Shown: one piece after another, positions 1-14,300 of the stretch | How the letters are laid out: each line of letters begins with the position of its first letter | Numbering within the stretch: the first letter of the stretch is position 1 | Source: Planoprotostelium fungivorum | Taxonomy: Eukaryota > Evosea > Variosea > Cavosteliida > Cavosteliaceae | Assembly (NCBI GenBank): GCA_003024175.1 | Contig: MDYQ01000008.1 | Span: 62,001 to 126,000, forward strand | Length of the DNA: 64,000 nt | Reading direction: 5' to 3' | The notes under the pieces: model-generated | The model's database searches: none | Told to the model about the DNA's origin: nothing | Seen by the model: only the letters and a program-made list of their open reading frames with translations | Program-made: the position numbers and the translations under genes

Positions 1-150
1 GAACAGTCGTCGCGTGGCGAGGTTCATGGTTGATTGGCAGTGATGGTTGTCTGACCGATCCTTCTGTTGTCACGTGACGAGTTTTCTCCGCAGCTCCGGA
101 TCTGATCTGATCTCATCATATCACATCGGAAGCATCAGACACATTCCAAG

Positions 151-1148
151 ATGTCTGAGGATACCAATAATGCAAACCGATACGGTCTACTCTCCATCGA
201 TCAGAAGTTCGCCACTCTTCAAGAAAAGACCGGTGAAGACACCCTGAGGGCCGAGACATACGGTCTAGTCAGTCTGGAGGATTTTCAAAGAAAGAAAGAG
301 ATGCTCGCGTTGGCCGCAGCTGAAGCGGAAAAGAATAAGGGGAAGAGGTGAGGCATTGAACTGTGCATTTTCCAATCTGACGACGAAATGCAGTCAGAAC
401 ACGAAAAAAACGAAGAAGATAGAGAAGAATAAGTTGTCGTTTGGGGATGATGAGGAAGATTCATCGTCACAGGTGTGTATCATTTCACTGCCTGATGTGA
501 GTTGATCATGCGATAGAAGGAAGATGAAGAAGAAGACGAGAACAGCCGAAAGAAGAGGAAGATGTTGAAGAATCCAGATGCTCATACAGAATTTCTCCCA
601 GACAAAGACAGAGAAGAAAATGACAAGGCAGAGAGAGAGAAACTCATAGCAGAGTGGAAGGCTGAACAAGAGAAGATCAAGAGTGAATCACATCGAGATC
701 GTCATTGTCTCACACTTGGAACAGACGAAGACATGTCGATCAATTATTGTCATTACACTGGAAGCAACGGAGAAATGAAGAACGCACTCCTCAAGCGTGG
801 CTGGACGGTCTCACGCTTCCTTGAGAAGGTAAACTCCATCACAGCCGATCACATCGAATGACCTCTCAACAGGCTAAGACAGATAACAAAGACTTGAAGG
901 GAATGACATCAGACTCGCTGATGCTGATCATGGAAGATCACATCGTGCCGCAGTACCTCACATTCTACGACCTTCAACTGTTGAAAAATCAGCAAGACAA
1001 GAGTCCTGTCTTTCCTGCGTTGGTCACAGGAGGCAAATATGGGCGCATCATCGAGAAGAAGTGGTATGAGAGAAACAAGCATATCACACCTGCCAGCAAA
1101 TGGGAGCAATTGGATGTATCAAGGAAGGATAAATATTATGTTGGTTAG
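151..1148 (+). CDS. FAM50: FAM50/XAP5 family nuclear protein
   Basis: Conserved nuclear protein of the FAM50/XAP5 family, linked in other eukaryotes to spliceosome C-complex function and chromatin/circadian control. Five exons are readable, split by introns at about 348-393, 475-516, 681-722 and 829-873. The joined frame gives family hallmarks in order: an N-terminal helix rich in K/E/A, the basic-acidic stretch ending KNKLSFGDDEED, then KNPDAHTEFLPDKDREEND, EWKAEQEKIK, a GWTVSRFLEK segment, MEDHIVPQYLTFYDLQ, and a C-terminus with KWYERNKHITPASKWEQ ending in YYVG. The length, about 265 residues, is a little shorter than animal FAM50 because the N-terminal coiled region is compact. The ATG sits after CAAG and is the first one in frame. 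The next gene follows on the same strand after about 280 bp of AT-rich spacer. The family assignment is firm; the in vivo role is from homologues. Confidence 0.93.
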
Positions 1149-1426
1149 ATAAACGATGCACAGACAACAGACTCATCTTCTCCTGAAAATTTGACAACAG
1201 AGATCCCATGTCAGATCTACTTCATATGTAGCTGTTCCTCTGAGATGAACACACTTGAAGAGAAGGCCACATTATGCTAACTGGTGAATTTATTCTTTTT
1301 CGGAGATTTAATGAGCCCAGCTTCCGTTGGTCTGGCTTCTGCGAATGCGCTGAAATTCCTCAGTCAACGATCATCGTCAAAGACCTCTGCACCCCTGCAC
1401 GAGAGAGGAACGCAACTTGAGAGTTC

Positions 1427-4400
1427 ATGGATGGTTCCAAAAAGCTCTCTATGAGGTTGATTTCTCTTCCCTTCATCTTCCTGCGTGTCTCCCCATCTGA
1501 ATCCCTTTTACCCTCTATCACCTCGATCGGTTCTCACTCGTTATTCAGGAGCGTCGCTCGTCGCAGTGGTATAGAATCCCAGCACACTCCGTTGACAATC
1601 ATCAGTCTGGAAAACAGAATCAAAGAATGGTTAGAAGGCATCAACAACAAAAAGTTGGGTGACGTCGATCTAGAGAGTGCTCTCTCCGACGGCATCCTCT
1701 TGTGCCGTACCATGTTGGTTTTGGACAATCGAAGTATTCCACGGTGAGTCGCCCGTTTGATGTCACACGATCCATCTTCTTAACAATTCTCTCTCTTGAT
1801 TTGTCCTCGCACACATGATTCCACTTGAATCGATTTCATATCTCATCTCATCTCCCTTCCATCTTCTCACGTTCTTCAGATATCACAGCGGAAGTCGAGC
1901 CACCATCAATCTTACAAATCCAGATGTAGTTCGAACCGCCCTGGCTCTCAATCCAGTTCACATTCGAGAGAACGTCTCCTTCTTCATCGAGGCCGTACTA
2001 GAATATGGCGTTCCACGCTATCGAGTCTGCTTCGAATCCGACATCACATCAGATCGACCGACAACGAGAAATCATCTCAGGTGAAGATGAGATCACGTGC
2101 AGTTGATATTTATGATGACTTTAGAGTGTTGGAATGTCTCGAAGCTTTGGCCATGACCGCCGCTGCCAAAGGCTTTCCTCTCGTCCTCGCCGCAGGCAAC
2201 GATGACGGCACTCTGAAGGTGAAGTCATCCGCTCGGACCGAAATAACCGACGCGTTGTAGTTGTCCGACTTCAATCCGGACGAATTGCAGAGGGCGCAGG
2301 AGATATTGGACCGCGCACAGAAGAAGTCCATCGGACTGAAGGCCACACAGAGAGAGACGGAGCTGAACAAGGCACCCGTCACTCCTTCAGCACCTCCCCC
2401 CACTACAACGAGCCAGAAACCAGAGGAGAACGTCAGCAAGCCTCCCATCCGGCCTCCACCAGTCAGTCCCAGGGGTTCACCCGCGGGGGGAAACGGTGAG
2501 AAGATAGAGAGTGTCTCATTGACACGAAGCAGCACAAACGATTGAGAAGGGAATATTGGTGATACAAGCCATGATCAGGGCGAAAACAGAGAGGAGGACA
2601 GTCATCAAGATGAGTGAGTGTTCGAGAAAATTCTACGAAAACTAAGGAGAGCAGGACGAAGGGAAGCCTTTCGCGACAAGATTGCCAGTATCCTTTTCAC
2701 AGAATATTCCATCTACAACGAGACTGCGTGTGATCCTTGACATCGAACAGAGGAGATATTGAGTACGGAAGAGACGTACAACCGAGGGCTGTCCTTGTTA
2801 GAGACGGTGTATCGTGTTCCCCTGATGGATTGGACTGAGAAGAAGAAGCAGAAGAAATTCACACCAGAACACGTGAAGGCCATCTTCTCTGACGTACAAG
2901 TGAGACTCTGTCACCATGGATACATCACGATACCACCATATCTTCGTAGACATCACGATACGTATCTGTACCTCACACGTCTTACTGTGTGACGATGTGT
3001 TGAGATAGATGTATAGATCATCCAAGGGCTTTCGAGTCGATTATTAGAAGGACTGAGGCCGCGAGTGCAATCGTGGAGTCCCTCTCAATGTTTGGGTGAT
3101 ATCTTCTTAGAGATCGGCAAGATGCTCAAAGTGTACACCAACTACGTCCAGGTGAGACGTCGTTCGAGATATCTCCTTCTTACCATCTACAACGCTCTGA
3201 CGTGGAGCAGACGTACGATCAAGCACTGGAATATTTAAACGAGGGAAAACGAGAAGCGAAGAACTTGGATCTATTTTTAGAAGAGTGCAGGATGTCCGAG
3301 AAGAATCCGAGCCAATTTCCCATCGATTCACTCCTCATCCTTCCTGTACAGAGGTGACGTCCATCTACAACGTTGTAGACTGACCTCAGAAAGGATTCCA
3401 CGTTACGATTTATTACTGACGGAGCTCATCAAGAACACGATGAACGATCACAAGGATTACAATAATCTCAACACGGCGAGGAGTCAGATGAAGGAGGCGG
3501 CAGAGTATGTCAATAAGGTGGGATTTATTCTTCATTTATTCTCATTTATTCTTCGTCTGCTGATGTGAGGATCTCACGTATGTTTAGAAAAAGGGAGAAT
3601 TTGAAAATCGAGCGAAAGTTTTACAAATCCAAGCCTCTTGGGAGGGTAAGGCAGAGGTGAGGCTTTGTATGTCCTATACATGGATCACATCATCTCTTCT
3701 TCTATATCATTCGAATGATATGTTGTACCATCAAGCTCATCACACTCTTCCTATTGAACATGGACTCATCACCGATACATACATGTAAATCGATGAGAAA
3801 GAAAAATGACTCGTTGTAGAACATCGTGGATCCCACGCGAAATTTCATCCGAATGGATCACGTGGTCGCGTGGTCCCCCACATTAGAATCCGATAAGAAG
3901 GTGAGACGTCCATCTACAACGAGACTGAAGGAACAGGTGACGGAGTACATCGTGGCCATGTTCAATGATCTCCTCGTCTTGTCTGTTCCAGGAAAGAAAC
4001 CAGGTTCCATGAAACAACAAGAACTCATTCGAATCAACGACGTTCTCATCAAAGAGAGTGAGTCTTTCATCATGGACAACATCATCATTACATCATCACT
4101 ACATCAACAACATCATCATTACATCATCAACATCACGATGACGATCTACACTTCACGTATTCATCTACAATCAGCCAAACTGAGAAAGTGGAGAATGAAG
4201 ATGAATGAGAACGGAAAACTGTGGCCCACCACATCCACCCAAGAGTCTACCTCTGATTCCAGAAGGTCCTCCACCAAAGACTGGATGTCTTCCGTCAGCA
4301 GTGTCGTCAGAACTTCACAGTCCCTCTCTTCTTCCCCCTCTGTCAACTCCTCCACCAACTCGTCTCTCTCTGAATACGACGCCGCCACGGTGTGTGACGT

Positions 4401-5070
4401 AACGTGACGTCATCCACTGACTCGAACAGCCGCAGGGTACAATGTCCTCCATGCCAACACCTCCCGCCTCTGCATCACCTTCCGTGTCGAGCATGTCCCC
4501 CACTTCCTCTTCTCCCTCCTTCAACTTCAATTCCCCGGGGAATCGATTGTCTAGAGGATCAGGCATATACTCTCCTCTCTCCTCCTCGAACCGAAAGTCG
4601 ATGACCTTCTGTATCCCTCTGTTCATTGTAGATACGATATAACATTTCATTGTAGATGCATTGGAACATTTCCTTGACTGTGTGTAGCACGAACGAATAA
4701 CGCAGAGATCGTGAACAACAAGGGAGAGATGAAGTTTAAGATTTGCTTCGAATCACCACTGGAGACGGCATCGTGGGTGGCAGACTTTCGGTCCGCAAAA
4801 GAAAAGTTGGACGAGATCAAAAACTTTCAAGAGGGTGAGTCACTGCTGATGGTAGAGGGAGAAGCTGAAGAGAAGACAGAGAAGGCATTAGAGAGACAGA
4901 GGGCAAAGGTGGAAGACACGAAGACGGAGATCGCGCTGTCGTTCATGACGAAGGGATTAGAAGAGAGGAAGAGGGAGTGGAGGTCGAGGAGTAAGACGAT
5001 AGACAGATCGGACCCAACAGTGAATGAGAATGCAAAGAGGGTGTCGGCCAAGGGGAGTGTGGAAGAATAG
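1427..5070 (+). CDS. CH-domain RhoGEF (calponin homology + DH + PH)
   Basis: Probable guanine nucleotide exchange factor for Rho/Rac GTPases at the actin cortex. The first coding exon is tiny (MDGSKKLSM) and joins a calponin-homology domain (about residues 15-140; LENRIKEWLEGINNKK, SDGILLCRTM, RENVSFFIEA, VLECLEALA). A proline-rich linker with PPIRPPPVSP follows. The DH domain starts at ILSTEETYNRGLSLLETVY and includes FPIDSLLILPVQRIPRYDLL, the classic DH core helix. A PH-like domain (MFNDLLVLSVPGKK) carries a long Ser/Pro insertion before its last strand and helix (KFKICFESPLETASWVADF). The tail is a charged coiled coil. About 13 exons with 35-60 nt introns. An upstream ATG at about 1310 opens 47 codons in another frame and stops, so 1427 is preferred. 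CH plus DH-PH resembles the Vav or Dictyostelium trix/gxc type layouts. GTPase specificity cannot be read from sequence. Confidence 0.9.
3364..3379. repeat. 16-nt perfect palindrome of the recurring word
   Basis: TCTACAACGTTGTAGA lies inside a short intron of the RhoGEF gene. It is the recurring intron word TCTACAACG meeting its own complement and could form a hairpin just after the 5' splice site. Confidence 0.9.
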
Positions 5071-5185
5071 ATACTTGTCCTCTATCGATGGAGATCTTCT
5101 ATGTAGTTGTCTCCTCTATGTAGTTGTCTCTTCTATGAAATAGAGATGTTTCAGAGATGAAATAGGGATTGTGTATTCAAAGGAT

Positions 5186-8103
<2,918 letters not shown>

Positions 8104-8278
8104 CGTGTTGGCTAGCTATCTTGCGAAAAAATACAAGCCGCATTATTTCCAAATAAAATCGTCCGGCGATTTATTCTATTGTACAGCACTTTCGTATCAT
8201 TCACTGTCCCTGCCCACTCAAATACCATTCGTTTCACAAACAGAAAAGGAGATCTTTCTCTCTCAATTATTTATATAG

Positions 8279-8867
8279 TCAAAAATGCATCTTGTTCTTG
8301 TGTATAGGGAAATCGTATGTACATTGTACAGAATCCTTTCTATCCAGAACGTATTCCAGGTTCATCTTCGGGTTCCTGGTCTCGCTCGGTGTGTCTGTGA
8401 CGATTGATTCTCTCTGTGGAGTTTCCGTGATCGGTCTGATGAAGTGGGCGAAAGGATTCGGGTGGTGTTCTGAAAGGGCCCGGCTTCTCTCGTTCAATTG
8501 ATCCGTCTCTTTCTCGTTCTTCAGCCGCCTTATCTTGCACCTTCTATTTTGAAACCAATTCTGTCCGCTGTAAGTGACCGTCGATCGACTATCGTTGACT
8601 CACCCTCACTCTCTTCTCTGACATCTCGACTTGAGCAGCCAAGTCGGCATATTCAGCATCACTCGGCATGGGCTTCTTAGAAAACATTTCCTTCAACGCA
8701 GCGGCCTGACGGGGCGTAGTGCGTTGATCCCTCTTCCTCCCATCTTCTTCTGAGGTAGACTGACGCTTGCCCAAGATGGGCCAGGTGTAAAATATACGAT
8801 CACTGTATACAGGTGCCCTTGGCTGCTCTTGTGGCTGCAGATAGAACCGATAGAGGTGTGGCTGCAT
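8279..8867 (-). CDS. Homeodomain transcription factor
   Basis: Nuclear DNA-binding protein of about 180 residues with a homeodomain at about residues 44-103. Helices 1 and 2 are carried by TTPRQAAALKEMFSKKPMPS and DAEYADLAAQVEMSEKRV. After one intron (about 8550-8592) the recognition helix reads NWFQNRRCKIRRLKNE, with the invariant W, F, N and R residues present. The intron falls inside helix 3, with the second of two possible AG acceptors restoring VRNWFQNRR. The loop between helices 1 and 2 is of ordinary length, so this is not a TALE type. The N-terminus is short and Pro/Gln-rich; the C-terminus is charged and ends KNKMHF. Target genes are unknown. The start is the only upstream ATG, and the long empty spacer upstream may hold its promoter. 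Confidence 0.92.
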
Positions 8868-9495
8868 TGCAATTTATCTGTGAACAACACAATACAGACT
8901 CAAAATCTGGAGTAAGTAATGGAACCGTTGGCCCCTCAACTCTTCCGCGAGCACCTGCGAGATCGCTCAAACTCCGGGAGAAAGTGACGTGACGCGTGCG
9001 CTGTATTACATCTGTCGGTCAGCGGGCATTTTAGAAGTCACGAGAGACCTAGAAACGAACGGGAACGGAAGTCTTCCTATACCTGCCTTCTAGCGAGCTG
9101 AGTAGATCCTGCGAGAAAGAAGCTCTGCATCGTCTGAGTGATGTTAGATTGACGCCTCTGCCTCGGAGGTTGAGTGGGTTATTGTCGGTTCCTCGTTTCA
9201 TCAGCTCGGTGTGAATAGAACTGATATGCCAGGCGATGTAGTTTCGATTCGTTTCATTCTTTCTTCAGAGCACTATCGTGGAACAGGACTATATATAGGG
9301 ATGCCTTGTAGTGTGTTCCTCACACGTTTTGAAGAGAGCTATACGTACTGACCGTTGCTGAGAAACGAGCGGCTATTGCCCTTATCTTCATTCTTGCGAG
9401 TATTGTACGTCACACGCGATCCATCAGTGACTCGATTTGTCTATAAATGATTTTTATCATGTCTGAAACAATGGCAGTGATGATCCAAGTTGGGT
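8868..9495. other. Intergenic spacer, no gene seen
   Basis: About 630 bp between the homeodomain gene start and a tRNA. No convincing coding frame was found on either strand. A TATA-like run, CTATATATAG, lies at about 9288-9297. It could belong to an unannotated short transcript or be chance. Confidence 0.6.
9288..9297. promoter_or_regulatory. TATA-box-like element
   Basis: The decamer CTATATATAG is the strongest TATA-like sequence in the spacer between the homeodomain gene and the tRNA. It is about 200 bp upstream of the tRNA, too far for a normal pol III element, and no gene start downstream explains it. Weak support. Confidence 0.25.
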
Positions 9496-9602
9496 GTCTC
9501 TGTAGCTCAATGGTAGAGCGTGCAACTCTTTCCTAATCGGTCTTCGGACCCATTGAAAATCCGTCTATCCGCAGTATGTGGGTTCGAATCCCACCAGAGA
9601 CA
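9496..9602 (+). tRNA. tRNA with intron; anticodon uncertain, CTT (Lys) possible
   Basis: The acceptor arm GTCTCTG pairs perfectly with CAGAGAC (9595-9601), followed by discriminator A. D arm GCTC/GAGC and T arm GTGGG-TTCGAAT-CCCAC are intact. CCA is not encoded. A T5 run directly after the gene (about 9604) is a pol III terminator. The anticodon arm is about 35 nt longer than a normal one, so an intron is present; it contains a UUCG-capped hairpin (GGTC-TTCG-GACC). Placing the intron after position 37 gives stem TGCAA and loop beginning CTCTT, hence CTT (Lys), but two A-C mismatches remain in the anticodon stem. The anticodon is therefore unsure. Confidence 0.8.
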
Positions 9603-9695
9603 CCTTTTTATCCCTCACACCATCTCATCCAATGACCTCCATCACTTGCAGTAGAACACACAAGTAGAACAAGTAGAGTGTATTGATTTCAACAG

Positions 9696-11095
9696 TTAAA
9701 ACTTTTTGGGGAAGTAACCCAGGTTTTGGAAATAGGCGAGAACCTCTCTCAGGTCCTGCTCGGACATCTTGGGGTGCTGGTAAGTGAAACCAGTGGCCGT
9801 GATCTTTGTTCCATCTACAGAGAGGGAGTTGCTGTACAGCAGCTCCTCGTCCAGATAAGGAGTCAGGGGTGTGTTGGTGATGCCTTGCTCCTGCCTCAAA
9901 GTCAGATTGGCTCGTTGTAGTGCGACGTCTCACCTTGCAGAGGGTGCTCCACGGGCCGAGATGGTTCGAGTTTGCGGTATCGGCGACGGTTTTCATGGCA
10001 ACGGCTGTGGCCAGCTTCGACTTGATGTTGCCCATGAAGTCGGTCTTGATGCCAAAAATAACCTCCAACAGCTTGTTCACGCTGCCTTGATCCGTCTCAT
10101 TGGTGTCGGCGAGGTTGTAAGTCTGACCCACTTGACCTGGATTTCGAGTCAGCAAAAACGGTGTCGCATGAGCTGGCTCACCCTTCTGAGAGAGATGCCA
10201 CAGAGCAGCGACGACGTCTGTGATGTGAACGGTGTTGATCTTGAGCTCCTTGTCCCAGAGAAACTCCATCTTCTCGCCGAGGTTCTTGTAGACGGCGGCG
10301 ATGATGAGACGGGGTGCTGCATTCGATCAGATGATGGAAGATGAAGAGGATGGCTCACTGATGCTGGTGATGTCACCGGGTCCGTAGACATTGGCGGGAC
10401 GGACGATGATGTAGCTGAGACTGAGAGATGTCAGATGAAACGAAACGGATCATTTGGAATCACCCTGCGATGTTCTTGATCTCTTCTTCAGCCTGGAGCT
10501 TGGCTTTGGCCAACTTTGTCCATGGCTTCACCTTGTCCTCCTCGGCGGATGCCTTCTATAAGTGCCGCGTCAGATATGGTTCCACGGATGGTGAAATGAG
10601 TCAGACATTTACCTTTCCGGCATCGTAGACCTGAGCGGTGGAGAGCTCGATGAAGCGACCGATGTTTCGGCTGGCGGCGGCCTTGGCCGTCGTCTTAGAG
10701 ACATCGATGATGTTCTCCTTGTAGACCTCCTCGGTCTGGCTGTATTTTGTCTCTCCAGCACAGTTGAAGACAAGGTTCCACTTGTAATCTCCGTCGTCAA
10801 AGACTTTGTTCACGGAAGCTGTCGATTCGTTACATTCACGCAAGAGGAGGGTGTTGGAATGCAGATGTATGAGGGAGATAAGAAGTTCGGACTCACCCTC
10901 TCTGGCCAAGTTGGCCTGCTTGAAGTCGATCTTCTCAAAGATGGCTGTGTGCTCCTCGTTCATGCTGACGAGAGCGGGGAGACCCTTGTCTGCAACTCGA
11001 ATGTGACCGGCGAGGTCATTCTTTACGAGGTATGCCACCAGATTGCGACCAATGAATCCCAGACCTCCCAGAACGAGAATGTTTGGCTTCGACAT
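9696..11095 (-). CDS. Extended SDR / NAD-dependent epimerase-dehydratase family protein
   Basis: Soluble NAD(P)-dependent oxidoreductase or epimerase of the extended short-chain dehydrogenase family, about 390 residues. The N-terminus MSKPNILVLGGLGFIGRN has the GGxGxxG dinucleotide-binding loop on the first Rossmann strand. Downstream are VFNCAGETKYSQ, the catalytic region ELSTAQVYDAGK (Ser/Thr, Tyr and Lys in a slightly shifted spacing), YIIVRPANVYGPGD, and VHITDVVAALWHL. The C-terminal part (SYQHP-like TYQHPKMSEQDLREVLAYF) resembles sterol-dehydrogenase-like members found in amoebae and algae. Seven or so exons; one intron (about 9899-9941) carries the recurring GTGAGACGTC...CTACAACGAG start. 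The substrate cannot be decided: 3-beta-hydroxysteroid or a sugar nucleotide are both possible. The stop lies about 95 bp from the tRNA. Confidence 0.85.
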
Positions 11096-11379
11096 GATAA
11101 TCTATCTCCCATCAGTTTCAACTCCCCTCTTCATGGGACCACCTACCTTAGTTTCAGATGGAGGATGTTTGACTGTGACGCATCGGCTGTCCATGTCGAC
11201 AAACGGCAGACAGTCACTCTCCGATCTCTAGAATGTAGACACTTCCTCTACAAACTTGACCCTTGACACTTCCACAACCCTTGACCTCACAACTGACACC
11301 CTGTCGATGTCTATAGATCCCAGACATCACACACGTGACGATATCGTTTCGTTTTATACAGTCTTTGATTCAAAATTTC

Positions 11380-14300
11380 TCAAGGTTGGGCCTCTTCTGA
11401 TGTGGACTCTGTCGTTTCTACTTCGGGGGTTGCTTCTGTTGTCTCTGCGGCGGGCTCTGCTGTGGCGAGTTCCAGCTCGTTCGTGGGTGCTGATGATGAT
11501 TCACCAGAGGTCCCCAGAGAGATCGAAGGAGTTCCCATCAGATGCTGCACATCCATCAGTTCGTGTCCTCTCTTATCCCTTCGTCCTCTCACCTTCTCGC
11601 TCCTGTTCCTCTTGCTGCTGCCCATGGCACTCATCTTGGACCTCCTGCTCGTCTTGGATCTCACGGCTGCCAGAACCTCTCTGTGTTGGATCTGGTTGAC
11701 GGCAAGGAAAATGGCGGGAATGACTTCGGTCAAGATGAAGCCGATGAAGATCACGATGATGGGGGGATTGGCAAAGATGAGAATAAAGATGTAACCACAG
11801 TGAAGAATGAAAGCCACAGTATAGACAAACGTCGTCACCGTCACCTGTTTCGGCGTGAGTAGAGACATCATCGAGATGACGATGAAACATCACCTTCTTG
11901 ACTTTGCCTCCGGCGGCTCCGGTGAATTTACGGATGGTCTGGAGCCCAAAGACGAGGAAGAAGACACCGATGGCGACCGATGTGATGGCAATGATGACGG
12001 CGTAGGCGAGAGAGAGGTTCCTCTGCACTGAGCTATCCACCGGATAGACAACACTTCGACCACAGTTGGGGGTGATGGTGGGTGGATTGAATTGGAAGAG
12101 GAGGACAATGATGAGAAAGACAATGTAGAGGAGAACGTGGAAGATGAGAGCTCCGATGTTCGTAGACCTTCCTCCATCAGATGGTGTCGGTGATGGTGAT
12201 GACGCAGTGATGCTGATGACGCTCACCTGTTTGTGTACTTTTGTCGGTTGAGTTTACTGATGGACATGGTTGCGAGGGCGATCCATGTGGAGACCAGTTG
12301 AACGACAGAGGAGAAGTAGAAGAAGGTGGGTAGAACAATCAAGACGTAATCCACGGCGTTCGATGTGATGCCACCGGGGAGGATGTAGAAATAAGCACAC
12401 CTCGCTATACAACGCGTCAGTCTCATTCATAAATAAACACGAAATAGTTCGATTTTAAATGAAATAAAACACAAAAGATAGAGAGACTCACTGGCTGTAA
12501 ATAAGAGGGTGAAGGCGACTGTCGCGTAAGATTGAGCCTTGAGCTTCGTCTGACGATCGATAAAGAAGAAAGAGACACCGGCCATGATGCACAGGAGGGC
12601 AGCCACCAAGAAGAGTGTGGCCAGAGTGTAGAGCAAGACTCGAGTCGAATAAGGATAGAGGACTCGATCTACATCCTGCCAGAGAGGTACGTGTGAGACG
12701 TAGAACCAAGAGGCGTTCTTCTGTGGTGTGACGACTGTGAAGCAGATACCGTTGATAGCATCTTGAAAGTATGGCATGTTCAATGGAACAAGTGATCCAT
12801 CTACAACGGTGGCCAGATCTTCAATGTAACCCTTCGGTGCCGACTGGTCCGAATTAAAATCGAATTAAAATCGAATTAAAATCGAATAAAATCGAATAAA
12901 ATCGAATCGAGACTCACCCTGACGGAAGAATCGAGGGGGAAGCAGACGTTGTAGTGAGTGAACCGCACGTCAGTCAATACCGTGATACCGTTTGATAACA
13001 GGGTTCCTATGGTAGCGCCCTTCTCGTTCGTGATATCGAATGGATTGTACTGAGCGATCTTCACGAGAGAATCAGCCAGGGAGACCTGCTGTGTCACCCT
13101 GAAATTTCCCTCGCTGTACGCAAACAATTGCACGGCACTACAAGTCGGCTGACGCGTGTCAATCGATGAAATTTCGACGGAATCTCACGTCGATGACCGA
13201 AGTGTAGTTGGTCGTGATGGCAACACCCTGTGGGATGGGCATGACAGTGTATGGGGACTTGTTGCAGATTCGATTGGAAGAAGAGGCGATCTCTTGTAGT
13301 CCAGAGCAACCACCCGTGCCACCGAAACAACCACAGCAGACGTAATCTAAGATCTGGATGGTGGGATCGAATCTGCACTGTAACTCGGAGAAGGTAGTGA
13401 TCTGTTTCTTGAAGCTTCCCGCGGAGCTGAGAGAATAAGTCATCACATCACGATGGACATGATGATCGATGATGATGATGATGATGGACGATGATGATGA
13501 TGGAGGAGGACTCACGCCAGTGTGATGAGCAACTGATCTACGGTGAATCCTTTGGTGACTCTCTGTCTGATGATGGCCTTCTGTTGTCTCCACTGCGCAC
13601 GTCTCGCACTCGGGGTGACCCATTTGGCCGCCCTCCACGTGTACACGTTCGTCCACTTGGGTGACGTCACTTGCTCGTTGTAGATGCTGACACAGTCTGC
13701 CAGAGATTTCGGTGAAAATCCGCGGATAAATAAGTTGGCCAGCGTGGATCGATACTGAGAGTTCGGCAGTAGCTCTTGACATGCCATCCTCGCCTGACAG
13801 GTGGCCGCGTCGGTGGCAGGTAATGTCCAATTACCTCCCACCGCTCTACAACCCGCCATGTCATAATTGTAGTCGAAGCAAGAGTCTCCGCTGGTAAATT
13901 GTCCCCTCGAAAAATCGCAAGACTGCCCGCATGTCACCATCTCTTCTTTTCTATGAAACTCACCGCGATGACTCCTAGTTCAACGGCCGAAATCTTCGGT
14001 ACGACACAGACACCGAATTCTCTTCCCTTGAAGGTGGGGCTCCAAGCGAGCATCTGCTCTTGTCCGACACAGTAACCGCCCGAGTTGAGGCAACTGTTCT
14101 GATCTGGACAAGCCTTACGAGTGACGTTGCAGCCGGCGTAGAAATAAGAGATGTTGGAGCAGGAAGCGTGGCCTGTGTGGCAGGCGAAACACTGGTTCGT
14201 TGTAGATAGAGCCCCGCACACGTTCTGCTGCACAAAGAGGTAGCCGGCGGTCTCGCAGTCCGGTCGTTGTAGATTGAGGTAGCACGCCTTCGTGTTCGTG

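Noticed and set aside
1310-1453. Upstream ATG giving a 47-codon frame before the RhoGEF
   Set aside because: It stops in frame at the first exon's end; the shorter start reads through into the CH domain.
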